Source: Aureimonas phyllosphaerae
GTDB lineage: Bacteria; Pseudomonadota; Alphaproteobacteria; Rhizobiales; Rhizobiaceae
Assembly (NCBI RefSeq): GCF_900113065.1
Contig: NZ_FOOA01000001.1
Location: 248,001-312,000 of the forward strand
Reading direction: 5' to 3'
Length of the DNA stretch: 64,000 bases
The position numbers were made by a program, and so were the translations under genes. Shown here in pieces: positions 25,474 to 35,109 of the stretch. The notes below the pieces were generated by a model that was given only the letters and a program-made list of their open reading frames with translations, was not told the origin of the DNA and did no database searches. Each line of letters begins with the position of its first letter. Position 1 is the first letter of the stretch.

Positions 25474-27115
25474 CGGTCAACGCTACGATATTTTCGGAAT
25501 GGGTTCGGTCGGCCTGGATCCGGTCGGCGCAGTCGGTCGGGATACGGACGGTCACGGTGGTGCCGAGATCGGGCTGGCTGCGGATGTGCAGGGTGCCGTG
25601 GTGGAGTTCCGCGAGCCCCTTCACGAGCGACAGGCCGAGCCCGGTTCCCTGATAGCGCCGCGTGGCCCCTTGCGACAACTGCACGAACGGCTGGGCGAGG
25701 CGCCCGATGTCGGCCTCCGCGATGCCGATACCGGTATCGCTCACCGTGAAGGTCAGGAAGTCCGGGTCCTGCGCCGCCGTCAGGCACACCGTCCCGCGAT
25801 CGGTGAACTTCACCGCGTTGCAGAGGAGGTTGACGAGGATCTGGCGGCAGGCATGCCCGTCCGCAGTGACGCTCTCGCCGGCGGCCGGCGCGCGCACCAC
25901 GAGCCGCAGCCCCTTGCGATCGGCCTCGCCTCGGACCATCTCGGCCGCCGCCTCGACGACGTCGGACAGACTGAAGTCCTGAAGCTGGAGCTCGTAGCGC
26001 CCGGCCTCGATCTGCGACACGTCGAGAAGCCCGTTCACGACGCCGACGAGATGCTCGCTCGAGCGACGGATCAGCCCGACATACTCCTTCTGCCGCGGGT
26101 CGGAAAAGCGACCGCAGAGTTCCTGGTCGAGCATGTCGGCGAACCCGACGATGGCGTTGAGCGGCGTGCGCAGCTCATGCGAGACCGTGGCGATGAAGGC
26201 GGCCTGGCGTGCGTCCACGGCGGACGCGGCCGGCGGGGCGCACAGGGCACCCGGTTCGCGGATGCGCACGGCCACGAGAACGCCCGTCCCCTCGCGCACC
26301 GGCTCAAGCCGGAGCGTCGCGGCGCGGAAGGTCTCGCCGGAAACGCGAAGGCGCAGGCTCAGCATGCGGGCGTCGCTGCCGGCGCGCAGGTCGTCGAGCC
26401 CCCTGAGGTAGGCGATGCGGTCGAGAAGATGCAGCTGCGACACGAAGCTGTCGGCCGCCGCATCCGCCGCGACCACGGCGAGGAGATCGGTATCGCCTTC
26501 CGTTGCGGTCGCGCCCCGCCTGCCGAACGCGCGGCGGCAGAACACGAAGGTCGCGTAGGAGGCGCAGAGCGGCAGGGCCACCGTATAGCCGGCGAAGCCC
26601 TGGCCTGCCGGGCCCATCCCATGCAACGACAGAAAACCGGTCAGCCCGAAGGCCGCGAGCATCGCCGGCATCATCAGCCGCGCGCGCAGGCGGGCGCCCG
26701 CGGTCCAGGCTTCTATCGGGCCGACCGCGATCAGCGCCAGCGGCCACAAGCTGTCGAGTGACAGGGCGAGGATCCCGACCAGCACGGAGGCCGCCAGATG
26801 CAGGCCGGCGAGCACGAGGTCGAGGTCCATGCGCGCGATCAGCGCGGCGGCCAGCGCCAGGCAGACGACGGCGACGCCGAGAAGAACCGGCAGGATCAGG
26901 GTCCCGACCGGCATGACCAGGGTCAGCGGCGACAGGACGGCGATCCCGAGCCCGGAGGCGATCATGCCCGCAGCCAGGCGCCGCACGACGCGCGGAAGCG
27001 GCGACGCGCCGCCGGTTGCGCCGACCATCTCCGCCATCCGGTCCAGCCCTGCGGCCAGACCGCTTCCGAAGTCGGCCGATCGTCCGGTGTCCCGGCTGTT
27101 TCGCGACTGCGTCAT
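25415..27115 (-). CDS. DivJ-like membrane sensor histidine kinase
   Basis: The 566-residue protein has about six membrane helices (about 48-195), a PAS-like region (200-295), a HisKA domain with His313 in FIATVSHELRTPLNAIVGF, and ATPase motifs NLLCNAVKFTDRG, VSDTGIGIAE and GTGLGLSLVKG. The helix-rich N-terminus plus PleC/DivJ-type HisKA, and the neighbours (peptidoglycan-binding protein, DUF1491), fit the rhizobial DivJ, which phosphorylates DivK and thereby affects CtrA. PdhS/PleC paralogues share the kinase core, so the name is probable, not certain. ATG at 27115 chosen over a GTG one codon earlier. Confidence 0.7.
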   Translation of the reverse strand: MTQSRNSRDTGRSADFGSGLAAGLDRMAEMVGATGGASPLPRVVRRLAAGMIASGLGIAVLSPLTLVMPVGTLILPVLLGVAVVCLALAAALIARMDLDLVLAGLHLAASVLVGILALSLDSLWPLALIAVGPIEAWTAGARLRARLMMPAMLAAFGLTGFLSLHGMGPAGQGFAGYTVALPLCASYATFVFCRRAFGRRGATATEGDTDLLAVVAADAAADSFVSQLHLLDRIAYLRGLDDLRAGSDARMLSLRLRVSGETFRAATLRLEPVREGTGVLVAVRIREPGALCAPPAASAVDARQAAFIATVSHELRTPLNAIVGFADMLDQELCGRFSDPRQKEYVGLIRRSSEHLVGVVNGLLDVSQIEAGRYELQLQDFSLSDVVEAAAEMVRGEADRKGLRLVVRAPAAGESVTADGHACRQILVNLLCNAVKFTDRGTVCLTAAQDPDFLTFTVSDTGIGIAEADIGRLAQPFVQLSQGATRRYQGTGLGLSLVKGLAELHHGTLHIRSQPDLGTTVTVRIPTDCADRIQADRTHSENIVALTDARKKTNTLRQDAQARRSA

Positions 27116-27519
27116 CACTCATCCACAAGCGGCGGTCCGATCAAAGAGCCCGTCATGGGCCCTGCGAACCGTCAAACATCTTGGACGGAGCTTGGCCCTT
27201 AACCTTTTAAGGAAGCCATAAGCCGAGCGCAGGCGACCCGTGGCAGCCCCGCCGCACCCGCAGGGAAACCGGGGCATCCAACGTCGATCGCGACTTATGT
27301 TGAACGAACGATTACCGATCGATCTCCCATACGGATCAGTATCTTACACCAGCCCTCTTCCGCGCCGACGGAACATCGAGATGCCCGGCGGGGCGCAATC
27401 GTCTCGAATTTGGGCTAAGGGGAGAACGGTTGCGTGATGGTTTCGCGCAGCATCGACCGCACCCGCCGCCGTCGACCGCCGAAGGTCGACCGTTTCGCAG
27501 GACCATCGCAGGGCCCGAC
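27116..27519. promoter_or_regulatory. Divergent promoter region between DivJ-like kinase and DUF5330
   Basis: This 404-base gap has lower GC than the flanks around 27190-27360. It contains the inverted repeat CCTTAA-CCTT-TTAAGG (27197-27212), which includes the CtrA half-site TTAACC but not the full TTAA-N7-TTAA box. No coding frame with a ribosome-binding site is seen; a frame from 27430 is only an upstream extension of the DUF5330 gene. Confidence 0.4.
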
Positions 27520-27924
27520 ATGCGCCTCCTCATCAAGCTCGCGTTCCTGATCGGCCTCGCCCTGTTCTTTCTCGCCCCAGCGCAGGACGATGCGGACGGC
27601 GTGCCGGCCGGCCTGTCGGCCGGAGCCCTCGTCTATGCGGTGCAGCAGGCCGCGACCGATCTCGGCGGCTTCTGCGAGCGGGCGCCGAGCGCCTGCGAGA
27701 GCGGACGCGACGCCCTCCAGTTCGCGGGTGCGCGGATCGTCGAGGGATTGACCTTCGTCTACGGGCTAGCGGCCGGGGCCGCGGCCGCTCCGGCGACCGC
27801 TCCCGGCCCGGCGCCCGTCGAGCCGGCCGCGGCCAACGTCGATCCCGCCGAGCACCCGGCCGCGCATTCGCCCCGACTGCCCGCCGCGCCCCCGCCGCGC
27901 CCCTACGTCGCCCCCGCCGGCTGA
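27520..27924 (+). CDS. DUF5330 small membrane protein
   Basis: The 134-residue protein begins with the membrane segment MRLLIKLAFLIGLALFFLAP, followed by a region with CERAPSACESGRDA, the two-cysteine pattern of DUF5330, and a Pro/Ala-rich tail. Such proteins are found only in Hyphomicrobiales as far as I know, which supports the taxonomic call. The two cysteines may form a periplasmic disulfide. Function unknown. The ATG at 27520 puts the membrane segment at the N-terminus. Confidence 0.8.
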   Translation: MRLLIKLAFLIGLALFFLAPAQDDADGVPAGLSAGALVYAVQQAATDLGGFCERAPSACESGRDALQFAGARIVEGLTFVYGLAAGAAAAPATAPGPAPVEPAAANVDPAEHPAAHSPRLPAAPPPRPYVAPAG

Positions 27925-27999
27925 AGCCGCCTGACAAGCCTTGGCGCCTTGCCTATATGAGGCGGCGGATCGCAGCGACGGTCCGCCAACGAGGACATC

Positions 28000-28422
28000 A
28001 TGCGCGACATCGACGAGATCGTCTCCGACTTCGAGCTTCTCGACGACTGGGAAGACCGCTACCGCTTCCTCATCGAGCTCGGCCGTGAGCTGCCGCCGAT
28101 GGACGAGGCCGACATGAACGAGCACACCAAGGTGCCGGGCTGCGTCAGCCAGGTCTGGCTGACCAGCCGGACCGACGAAGGCTCGCCGCCGCGCATCCGG
28201 TTCGCCGGGCAATCGGACGCCCACATCGTGAAGGGTCTCGTCGCCGTTGCCCTGTCGCTCTATTCGGGCCGCACCGCGCCGGAAATCCTGACGCTCGACG
28301 CGGAAGCCCTCTTCGCGCGGATCGGCCTGCAGGATCACCTGACCCCGCAGCGCTCCAACGGGCTTCGCTCTATGGTCCGCCGCATCCAGGCCGACGCGAA
28401 GGCGGCGATGGAAGCCGCCTGA
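28000..28422 (+). CDS. sufE: SufE-family cysteine desulfurase activator
   Basis: The 140-residue protein has IDEIVSDFELLDDWEDRYRF, the persulfide-accepting Cys48 in KVPGCVSQVWL and HIVKGLVAVALSLYSGRT. It accepts sulfur from SufS for Fe-S cluster assembly in the cytoplasm. GAGGACATC precedes the start. It converges on the DUF6456 gene with one base between stops. Confidence 0.92.
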   Translation: MRDIDEIVSDFELLDDWEDRYRFLIELGRELPPMDEADMNEHTKVPGCVSQVWLTSRTDEGSPPRIRFAGQSDAHIVKGLVAVALSLYSGRTAPEILTLDAEALFARIGLQDHLTPQRSNGLRSMVRRIQADAKAAMEAA

Positions 28423-28423
28423 G

Positions 28424-28882
28424 TCAGCTTCCTCGCGAGGAGCGGATCGCGCCCCGGCCACTCGCACCCTCGTGCACGTAGCCGTAATGGCGCGCGAGGG
28501 CGGCCAGTCCCGTCTTCAGCATGAGCTTGGCGGAACGAGCCGGCCACTGGCGCTCCGCCTCGACGCGCTCCGTGCCTTTCAGAAAGCAGCACACGTCGAG
28601 AAGGACGCCGGACAGTTCCGGCCCGACGGCGGCGATCGCCTTTTCCACACGCCGGCGGCAGTCGAGCGCGGCATCCGAAAGATCGGCCGGCCCCGCCGCG
28701 CCGCCGCCCGAGCGTGGCACCGCGTCCCAGCGCTGCGTGACGCTCGGCATCAGGCCGCCCCGCGTGAAGTCGGCTCTCAACCGCTCTCCCGCCGCCACCT
28801 CGTGCGCGGCGAGGAACGGCTGGCCGTCCGCGCCCTTGCGGCTCGCCAACCGGGTGAGCGGCGACTCGTCCTGGATGCCCAT
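28424..28882 (-). CDS. DUF6456 protein
   Basis: The 152-residue protein has SPLTRLASRKGADGQPFLAA, AGERLRADFTRGGLMPSVTQ, and a helical C-terminal part with LLDVCCFLKGTERVEAERQWP and LKTGLAALARHYGY. This is the DUF6456 pattern; the helical region resembles phage-type transcription regulators. It starts four bases after the upstream DnaA-domain gene, so the two form an operon and may act together in DNA binding or control. Function unproven. Confidence 0.8.
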   Translation of the reverse strand: MGIQDESPLTRLASRKGADGQPFLAAHEVAAGERLRADFTRGGLMPSVTQRWDAVPRSGGGAAGPADLSDAALDCRRRVEKAIAAVGPELSGVLLDVCCFLKGTERVEAERQWPARSAKLMLKTGLAALARHYGYVHEGASGRGAIRSSRGS

Positions 28883-28886
28883 CGGA

Positions 28887-29291
28887 TCAGAAGTCCCCCT
28901 CGCCCGCCCCGGGCACGGCAAGCCGCCGACAGGACTGGGCCAGCGCTTCCATGCGGCTGAGCATCGCGTCGAAGCCCCGGTCGTCGCGCTCGTCCTCGAT
29001 CCGCGCGACCGCGTAGGAGACGCTCGTCCGGTCTCGCCCGAAGCCGGCCGCGACCGCGTTCAGCGATAGCTGGAACGCCACGTGCGACAGGTACATCGCG
29101 ACATGGCGCGCCCGCGCGACCGGCGCCTGCGCGCGCCGCTCCGACAGGATGTCGGCGGCCGGCACGCCGAGGAAGGTCGAGACGATGTCGACGGCGACGC
29201 GGCACTGCAGCCGCCCGCGCCCGCCGGGATCGGCGCCGGTGACGGCGGACGGGAAGGCCGCAGCGGCGGACGGGTTGAAACACTGGGACAT
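28887..29291 (-). CDS. Stand-alone DnaA domain IV-like DNA-binding protein
   Basis: The 134-residue protein contains VARARHVAMYLSHVAFQLSL, NAVAAGFGRDRTSVSYAVAR: the DnaA C-terminal domain (basic loop plus the DRTSV helix that reads DnaA boxes) without the AAA+ ATPase. It may therefore bind DnaA-box DNA but cannot initiate replication by itself. It is paired with DUF6456. The ATG at 29291 follows an in-frame longer reading to 29375 that has no ribosome-binding site. Confidence 0.8.
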   Translation of the reverse strand: MSQCFNPSAAAAFPSAVTGADPGGRGRLQCRVAVDIVSTFLGVPAADILSERRAQAPVARARHVAMYLSHVAFQLSLNAVAAGFGRDRTSVSYAVARIEDERDDRGFDAMLSRMEALAQSCRRLAVPGAGEGDF

Positions 29292-29497
29292 GAGACGCTC
29301 CGTTGCTCGGGAAGCCGAGGCTAACAAGCGCGGAACGCATGTAGGAATATTTTCTTTCCATCGCGCGCCGAACATTCGGCACGATCGGGGTTACCAACGC
29401 TGGCTATCCCCGCAATCCACAGACGCAAACAGGAATTTTGTCCTTCAGCCAGGCAGAGTCGACAGGCTGGACGCTTTCGCAGCGAAGGCACCATCCC

Positions 29498-29725
29498 ATG
29501 TCCCGATCCGATCCGACCGTCACGGAATTCGAGAATCGCCTCCGCATTGCACTCGACCGGTTCGCGGAAGGCCTTGCGCAGCATCTCGCCCCGACGACGC
29601 CGGACAGCGGCAACGCAAGCGGCGGGAAAGTACGCCCCGCCCTGAGCGCGAACGGCAGCACCCTTGACCAGCCGATCGCGCCGCGCCGCTTGATCGCGCT
29701 CGTGCAGGCCGGCCGGTACCGCTGA
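29498..29725 (+). CDS. Small hypothetical protein
   Basis: A 75-residue frame MSRSDPTVTEFENRLRIALD with FAEGLAQHLAPTTPDSG, ending LVQAGRYR. GAAGG lies about ten bases before the ATG. The N-terminal half is helical and amphipathic, the rest polar. I do not recognise a family. It ends three bases before the convergent TetR gene stop. Codon use fits the neighbours, so it is plausible but unproven. Confidence 0.45.
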   Translation: MSRSDPTVTEFENRLRIALDRFAEGLAQHLAPTTPDSGNASGGKVRPALSANGSTLDQPIAPRRLIALVQAGRYR

Positions 29726-29728
29726 CGC

Positions 29729-30364
29729 TCAGGCCGCCTTGGCGCTTCGGTCCATCGCCCGGAACCCTGTGAAGAGGGAGCCGAGCGCCATGTCGGCCGC
29801 CTCGATCAGATCGAAGCACTCGTTTCGACGAAGCCATTCGGTCAGGATGCCCGTCATCGCGCCGACGCAGACGTTCGTGGCGGTCTGAGAATCGACGTCC
29901 GATCGCATCTCGCCGACCGCTCTCGCTCTTGTGAACGCCGTCTGGATCACGTCCCGCATGTGGTCCTCGCCCTCGCGGTGGGTGCACATGACGCTCTCCA
30001 TCTCCCCCACGTACTCGCAGCGCAGCATCAGGATCGAGTAGACGCGCTTGGCGCGCTCGTCCTTTGCGAAGCGGCGCATGCTCTCGCGCATGGTTCGCTC
30101 GAGCGCCTGCAGCGGGCGGTCTTCGGCCAGAAGGTTCTGGCTTTCCAGGAACACGCGCTGCGGCAGGTAGGCGCGCTCGTGCATCGCCATGAACAGGTCG
30201 CTCTTGCCGGAAAAGTGCCAGTAGATGGCGCCTCTCGTCAGCCCGGCATGCGACGCTATGTGGGTGAGGCTGGTCTGACTGACACCTCGCTCGAAGAACA
30301 CCTGCTCCGCCGCATCGAGAATGACGCTGCGCGTCTCGAGAGCTTCTGCCTTTGTGCGCCGCAC
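29729..30364 (-). CDS. acrR: TetR-family repressor, AcrR type
   Basis: The 211-residue protein begins VRRTKAEALETRSVILDAAE with the HTH LTHIASHAGLTRGAIYWHFSG, characteristic of AcrR. A perfect AAGGAGG stands seven bases before the GTG at 30364, so this start is preferred over an upstream one at 30412 that would run into the operator. It diverges from acrAB and very likely represses them and itself through the palindrome at 30380-30403. Confidence 0.9.
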   Translation of the reverse strand: MRRTKAEALETRSVILDAAEQVFFERGVSQTSLTHIASHAGLTRGAIYWHFSGKSDLFMAMHERAYLPQRVFLESQNLLAEDRPLQALERTMRESMRRFAKDERAKRVYSILMLRCEYVGEMESVMCTHREGEDHMRDVIQTAFTRARAVGEMRSDVDSQTATNVCVGAMTGILTEWLRRNECFDLIEAADMALGSLFTGFRAMDRSAKAA

Positions 30365-30379
30365 GCCCGCCTCCTTGAT

Positions 30380-30403
30380 TACATGCATATATGAATGTAT
30401 GTA
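30380..30403. promoter_or_regulatory. AcrR operator overlapping the acrAB promoter
   Basis: The 24-base palindrome has outer arms TACATGCAT and ATGTATGTA; it differs from the Escherichia coli acrAB operator (TACATACATT...AATGTATGTA, recalled) at only a few central positions. On the plus strand it overlaps a possible promoter, TTGATT (30375-30380) with TATGTA (30398-30403) 17 bases apart. Confidence 0.8.
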
Positions 30404-30451
30404 AGCGACCATTCAAGCCGGATTCTGCGGTCCGGCCTCCCGGAGTTCCCG

Positions 30452-31693
30452 ATGCCCCGTTCCTCCCTCCTCCTTTCGGCGGTTGCGATCCTGACCCTTG
30501 CCGCGCCCGCGCTGGCGCAGGCCCCCGGCGGCGGCGCGGCCCCGCCGCCACCGGCGGTCACGGTGATGACGATCAAGCCGGAGAACGTTCCGGTGACCTT
30601 CGAATACCCTGCGCGCGTCAGTGCCTCTCGGGAGGTCGAAGTGCGGGCGCAGGTCGGCGGCATCCTCTTGCGGCGCACCTTCAACGAGGGCTCGCGCGTC
30701 AAGGAAGGCGACCTCCTGTTTGAGATCGACCGCCGTCCGTTCGAGGCGCAGGTCGCGCTCGCGGAGGCCCAGCTGCAGCAGGCGCAGGCGACGCAGGCCA
30801 ACGCCCAGCGCACGCAGGAGCGGACGCAGTCGCTCGTGCGCTCGGGTGCCACCTCCACCGCGACGCTCGACGACGCGACTGCGCAGCGCCTTCTCGCCGA
30901 CGCGCAGGTCGCCGCCGCCGAGGCGCAACTCCAGACCGCGACGCTCAATCTCGACTACGCCTCGGTCGAGGCCCCGGCCAGCGGCATCACCAGCCTCGAG
31001 CAGGTGCCGGAAGGCTCGCTTCTCACCTCCGGCGCCCTCCTCACCCGCATCACCCAGCTCGATCCCGCCTACGTCAACTTCTCGGCGGCCGACTCAGAAG
31101 CCTTCTCGATCCGCAACATGATCGAGACCGGCAAGGCCGAGGGCTCGCTCGATACGCTGCGCGTCACCGTGCGCTTCGGCAACGGCACGAACTATGCCCA
31201 GCAGGGAACGATCGACTTCACCTCGTCCAGCATCGACGAATCGACTGGAACGATCCTGTCGCGCGCCGTGCTTCCCAACCCGGAAAGCCAGCTCCTGCCG
31301 GGGCAGTTCGTCCGCGTCGAGATCGAGGGCATCGTCGTCCCCAATGCGGTCACGATCCCGACCGAGGCCCTGATGCAGGGCCCGCAGGGCACTTTCGTCT
31401 ATACGCTCGACGACAAGAACGTCGCGGCCGTGCGGCCCGTCACGGTCGGGCGCGAGCTGGAAGGCCGGCTCCTCATCGCCGATGGACTGAAGGACGGCGA
31501 CAAGGTCGTCACCGTCGGCGTCATCAAGGTCCGTCCGGGCTCGCCGGTGAACCCGGCGGGTGCCCAGCCCGACGCTTCGGGCGCGCAGCCGGCCGCCGGC
31601 GCGAACGCCGCGCCCGCCGCCGCAGCCGCGCCGCAGCAAGCCGCCGCGAACGGCAGCGCGCAGGGCTCGGCACAGGCCGGAGCCGCCCAGTGA
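30452..31693 (+). CDS. acrA: RND efflux periplasmic adaptor, AcrA type
   Basis: The 413-residue protein has a signal peptide ending ALA-QAPGG, a lipoyl/barrel-sandwich domain ([32 protein letters not shown]), a long alpha-hairpin ([19 protein letters not shown]), a beta-barrel region with [19 protein letters not shown] and an Ala/Gln-rich tail of about 45 residues. No lipobox Cys follows the signal, so it is probably soluble in the periplasm unlike E. coli AcrA. It bridges the pump and a TolC-type channel, which is not in this window. The acrB start overlaps its stop (GTGA). Confidence 0.9.
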   Translation: MPRSSLLLSAVAILTLAAPALAQAPGGGAAPPPPAVTVMTIKPENVPVTFEYPARVSASREVEVRAQVGGILLRRTFNEGSRVKEGDLLFEIDRRPFEAQVALAEAQLQQAQATQANAQRTQERTQSLVRSGATSTATLDDATAQRLLADAQVAAAEAQLQTATLNLDYASVEAPASGITSLEQVPEGSLLTSGALLTRITQLDPAYVNFSAADSEAFSIRNMIETGKAEGSLDTLRVTVRFGNGTNYAQQGTIDFTSSSIDESTGTILSRAVLPNPESQLLPGQFVRVEIEGIVVPNAVTIPTEALMQGPQGTFVYTLDDKNVAAVRPVTVGRELEGRLLIADGLKDGDKVVTVGVIKVRPGSPVNPAGAQPDASGAQPAAGANAAPAAAAAPQQAAANGSAQGSAQAGAAQ

Positions 31694-34600
31694 ACCGCTT
31701 CTTCGTCGATCGCCCGGTCTTTGCGGCCGTCATCTCGATCATCATCGTGCTGGCCGGCCTCGCCGGCATGCGCGCGCTGCCGATCGAGCAGTATCCCGAA
31801 CTCGTGCCGCCGCAGGTCCAGATCTCGGCGACCTATCCCGGCGCCTCCGCCGAGACCGTCGCCCAGACCGTCGCCGCCCCGATCGAGCAGGTCGTCAACG
31901 GCGTCGAGGACATGATCTACATGAACTCGTCGAACTCCTCGGCGGGCACTTCGACGATCAACGTCACGTTCCAGTCGGGCACCGACCCGGACCAGGCGAC
32001 GATCAACGTCAACAACCGCGTCCAGCAGGCGATCTCCTCGCTTCCCTCCGAGGTGCAGCGCCTCGGCGTGACGGTGACGAAGCAGTCCTCGTCGATCCTT
32101 GCGGTCGCGACCATGTCCTCGTCCGACCCGCGCTACGACGCGACCTACGTCTCGAACTACGCGCTGCTCTACGTCCTCGACGAGTTGAAGCGCGTTCCAG
32201 GCGTCGGCAACGCCCAGCTCTTCGGTCAGCGCAACTACTCGATGCGCATCTGGCTGCGGCCGGACCAGCTGGCGCAGTACCAGCTGACGCCGGGCGACGT
32301 CGCCAACGCCATCCGCGAGCAGAACGCCCAGTTCGCCGCCGGCCAGTTCGGCGCGCAGCCCTCCAACACGCCGCTCGCCTTCACCTATTCGGTGACGACG
32401 GCGGGCCGCCTGCCGGACGCGCAGGCTTTCGAGAACATCATCATCCGCTCCGACGCCAACGGCGCGTCGCTGCTCTTGAAGGACATCGCCCGCGTCGAGC
32501 TCGGCGCGCAGGACTACGCCTTCAACGCCACCTACAACGGCTCCGAGACGATCCCGATCGGCCTCTACCTTCAGCCGGGCGCCAACGCGCTGAACGTGCT
32601 GGCGGCCGTCAACACGCGGATGGAGGAGCTGTCGAAGTCCTTCCCCGACGGCATCACCTACGCCATCCCCTACGACACGACGAAGTTCATCAACGCCTCG
32701 ATCGAATCGGTGATCCACACCTTCATCGAAGCGATGGTGCTCGTGCTGGTCGTGGTCTACCTCTTCCTTCAGAGCTTCCGCGCGACGCTGATCCCGATGA
32801 TCGCGGTGCCGGTGTCGATCATCGGCACGTTCGGCGTGCTCCTGGCGCTCGGCTTCTCGATCAACCTCCTGACGCTGTTCGGGCTCGTGCTCGCGATCGG
32901 CATCGTGGTGGACGACGCGATCGTCGTGCTCGAGAACGTCGAGCGCATCATGCGCGACGAGCACTTGCCGCCGAAGGAGGCGACCGCAAAGGCCATGGGC
33001 GAGGTCACCTCGCCGGTCATCGCGATCGTGCTGGTGCTTTGCGCCGTGTTCATTCCCGTCGCCTTCCTCGGCGGCCTGACCGGCACGATGTACCGCCAGT
33101 TCGCCGTGACCATCGCGACCTCGGTCACGATCTCCGGCATCGTCGCCCTCACGCTGACGCCCGCGCTCTGCGGCCTGATCCTGCGCGAGGAGCACAAGGA
33201 GCCGCTGGCGCCGTTCCGCTGGTTCAACCGGATGTTCGACAAGCTGACGAACGCCTACGGCCACGGCGTCGCCTTCGTCATGCGCCGCGCCGTCCTGTCG
33301 CTCGTCCTCTTCTGCGCGCTGATCGGCGGTACGGTCTACTTCTTCCAGACCATCCCCTCCTCGCTGGTTCCGGACGAGGACCAGGGCACGAACCTCGCCG
33401 TGGCCATGCTGCCGCCGGCGGCTTCGCTGTCGCGCACCACCGACGTGATGAACCAGGTCTCGGCCAACATCCGTCAGCATCCGGCGGTCGCCGACGTCGT
33501 CGCCTTCGCAGGCTTCGACCTTCTATCCGGTTCGCAGAAGTCGAGCGCCGGTGCGGCCTTCGTGACGCTGAAGGACTGGGGCGAGCGCACCGACCCCTCG
33601 ATGGACGCGCGCAATCTGCCGGGCACCTTCATCGGCATGAACGCCGGTATCCAGGACGGCATGGTGCTCGCCTTCTCGCCGCCGCCGATCCAAGGCCTGT
33701 CGACCACGGGCGGCTTCGACCTCTTCGTGCAGGACCGCACCGGCAAGGGCAGTCAGGCGCTGATCGAGGCCACCCAGGCGCTGGTCGCCGCCGCCTCCAA
33801 GCGGCCGGAGCTTGCGGGCGTCCGCACGACCTTCGAAGCGAACGTGCCGCAGTACCAGATCGACGTGGATCGCGAGAAGGCAAAGGCGCTCGGCGTACCG
33901 ATCTCCTCGATCTTCGAGACGATGCAGTCGACCTTCGGCTCGCTCTACGTCAACGACTTCACTCTTCTCGGGCGCAACTACCGCGTTTCGCTCCAGTCGG
34001 AATCGGACTTCCGCGAGAAGCCGGAGGATCTGCGCTTCGTTTATGTCCAGGCGTCAAACGGTTCGATGGTGCCGCTGGACTCGCTTCTGATCACCAAGCG
34101 CATCGTCGGACCCGATCTCATCGAGCGCTTCAACGCGTTCAACGCGGCCAAGGTCTCGGGCGGCCCGGCTCCCGGCTACTCGTCCGGCCAGTCGCTGCAG
34201 GCGATGCAGGAAGCGGCGGCCGAGGTCCTTCCCGAGGGCTACGAGATCGCCTGGACGGGCTCGGCTTATCAGGAGATCCAGGCGGGCGGCACGGGCGCCA
34301 TCGCGATCGGCTTCGGCATGGTCATGGTGTTCCTGATCCTGTCGGCGCAGTACGAGCGCTGGTCGCTGCCGATCGCGGTGATCCTCGCCGTGCCCTTCGC
34401 CATGTTCGGCGCGCTGCTGGCGATCTGGCTGCGGGGGCTGGAGATCGACACCTACTTCCAGATCGGCCTCGTGACACTTGTGGGCTTGGCCGCGAAAAAC
34501 GCGATCCTGATCGTGGAATTTGCGGTCCTGAAACGCGAGGAAGGGCTGTCGGCGTTCGACGCGGCCCTCGAGGGCGCCAAGCTTCGCTTCCGCCCGATCG

Positions 34601-34833
34601 TGATGACGTCGCTCGCCTTCATCCTCGGCGTCGTGCCGCTGGCGATCGCGACCGGCGCGAGCTCCGCCAGCCGCCATTCGATCGGCACCGGCGTCATCGG
34701 TGGCATGCTGATGGCGACCTTCGTCGCGATCTTCTTCGTGCCGCTCTTCTACAAGCTGCTGGCGCGCGACAAGAAGCCGACGAAGAAGGACGCCGCGGCG
34801 CTGCCGCCGCCGGACGCCAAACCGGCTCACTGA
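31690..34833 (+). CDS. acrB: RND multidrug efflux permease, AcrB type
   Basis: The 1047-residue inner-membrane pump begins [20 protein letters not shown]. It carries the proton relay residues Asp408-Asp409 in [13 protein letters not shown] and Lys936 in [14 protein letters not shown], and a 12-helix, two-large-loop layout of the HAE1 family. It exports hydrophobic drugs using proton flow. The GTG start overlaps the acrA stop by four bases. A strong terminator follows 15 bases downstream. Confidence 0.93.
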   Translation: MNRFFVDRPVFAAVISIIIVLAGLAGMRALPIEQYPELVPPQVQISATYPGASAETVAQTVAAPIEQVVNGVEDMIYMNSSNSSAGTSTINVTFQSGTDPDQATINVNNRVQQAISSLPSEVQRLGVTVTKQSSSILAVATMSSSDPRYDATYVSNYALLYVLDELKRVPGVGNAQLFGQRNYSMRIWLRPDQLAQYQLTPGDVANAIREQNAQFAAGQFGAQPSNTPLAFTYSVTTAGRLPDAQAFENIIIRSDANGASLLLKDIARVELGAQDYAFNATYNGSETIPIGLYLQPGANALNVLAAVNTRMEELSKSFPDGITYAIPYDTTKFINASIESVIHTFIEAMVLVLVVVYLFLQSFRATLIPMIAVPVSIIGTFGVLLALGFSINLLTLFGLVLAIGIVVDDAIVVLENVERIMRDEHLPPKEATAKAMGEVTSPVIAIVLVLCAVFIPVAFLGGLTGTMYRQFAVTIATSVTISGIVALTLTPALCGLILREEHKEPLAPFRWFNRMFDKLTNAYGHGVAFVMRRAVLSLVLFCALIGGTVYFFQTIPSSLVPDEDQGTNLAVAMLPPAASLSRTTDVMNQVSANIRQHPAVADVVAFAGFDLLSGSQKSSAGAAFVTLKDWGERTDPSMDARNLPGTFIGMNAGIQDGMVLAFSPPPIQGLSTTGGFDLFVQDRTGKGSQALIEATQALVAAASKRPELAGVRTTFEANVPQYQIDVDREKAKALGVPISSIFETMQSTFGSLYVNDFTLLGRNYRVSLQSESDFREKPEDLRFVYVQASNGSMVPLDSLLITKRIVGPDLIERFNAFNAAKVSGGPAPGYSSGQSLQAMQEAAAEVLPEGYEIAWTGSAYQEIQAGGTGAIAIGFGMVMVFLILSAQYERWSLPIAVILAVPFAMFGALLAIWLRGLEIDTYFQIGLVTLVGLAAKNAILIVEFAVLKREEGLSAFDAALEGAKLRFRPIVMTSLAFILGVVPLAIATGASSASRHSIGTGVIGGMLMATFVAIFFVPLFYKLLARDKKPTKKDAAALPPPDAKPAH

Positions 34834-34847
34834 ACCGGAATAAGAGA

Positions 34848-34871
34848 GGGGCGCCGCGAGGCGCCCCTTTT
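34848..34871 (+). terminator. Rho-independent terminator after acrAB
   Basis: Perfect eight-base stem GGGGCGCC/GGCGCCCC with GCGA loop followed by TTTT. It ends the acrAB transcript and faces the convergent mop gene. Confidence 0.85.
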
Positions 34872-34878
34872 GCGTTGG

Positions 34879-35085
34879 TCAATCGACGCCGATCATGACG
34901 TCCGAGGCCTTCACGACGGCGTAGGCCTCCTGCCCTTCCTCGAGCCCGAGTTCCTCGACAGCGGCGTTGGTGATCGCGGAGGTGACGATCGCGCCGCCGA
35001 CATCGATGCGGACATGGGCGGTGGTCGCGCCCTTATCGATCGAGACGATGCGGCCCTTCAGGCTGTTGCGGGCGGAAATGCGCAT
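34879..35085 (-). CDS. mop: Molybdopterin/TOBE-domain molybdate-binding protein
   Basis: The 68-residue protein MRISARNSLKGRIVSIDKGA through TTAHVRIDVGG, SAITNAAVEELGL and YAVVKASDVMIGV is a single Mop/TOBE domain. Such proteins assemble into hexamers that store molybdate or tungstate. It is the last gene of the molybdate operon, 24 bases after modC. Confidence 0.92.
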   Translation of the reverse strand: MRISARNSLKGRIVSIDKGATTAHVRIDVGGAIVTSAITNAAVEELGLEEGQEAYAVVKASDVMIGVD

Positions 35086-35109
35086 GGGTTCGGTCTCCTT
35101 CGAGTTCCG

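Noticed and set aside
27430-27519. Longer N-terminus of the DUF5330 protein
   Set aside because: The added 30 residues are Arg/Pro-rich and would move the signal-like membrane segment inside; DUF5330 proteins start with that segment.
31399-34898. Long alternative frames on both strands over acrAB
   Set aside because: They are compositional shadows: Arg/Asp/His-rich without domains, while the AcrA/AcrB frames carry all family motifs.
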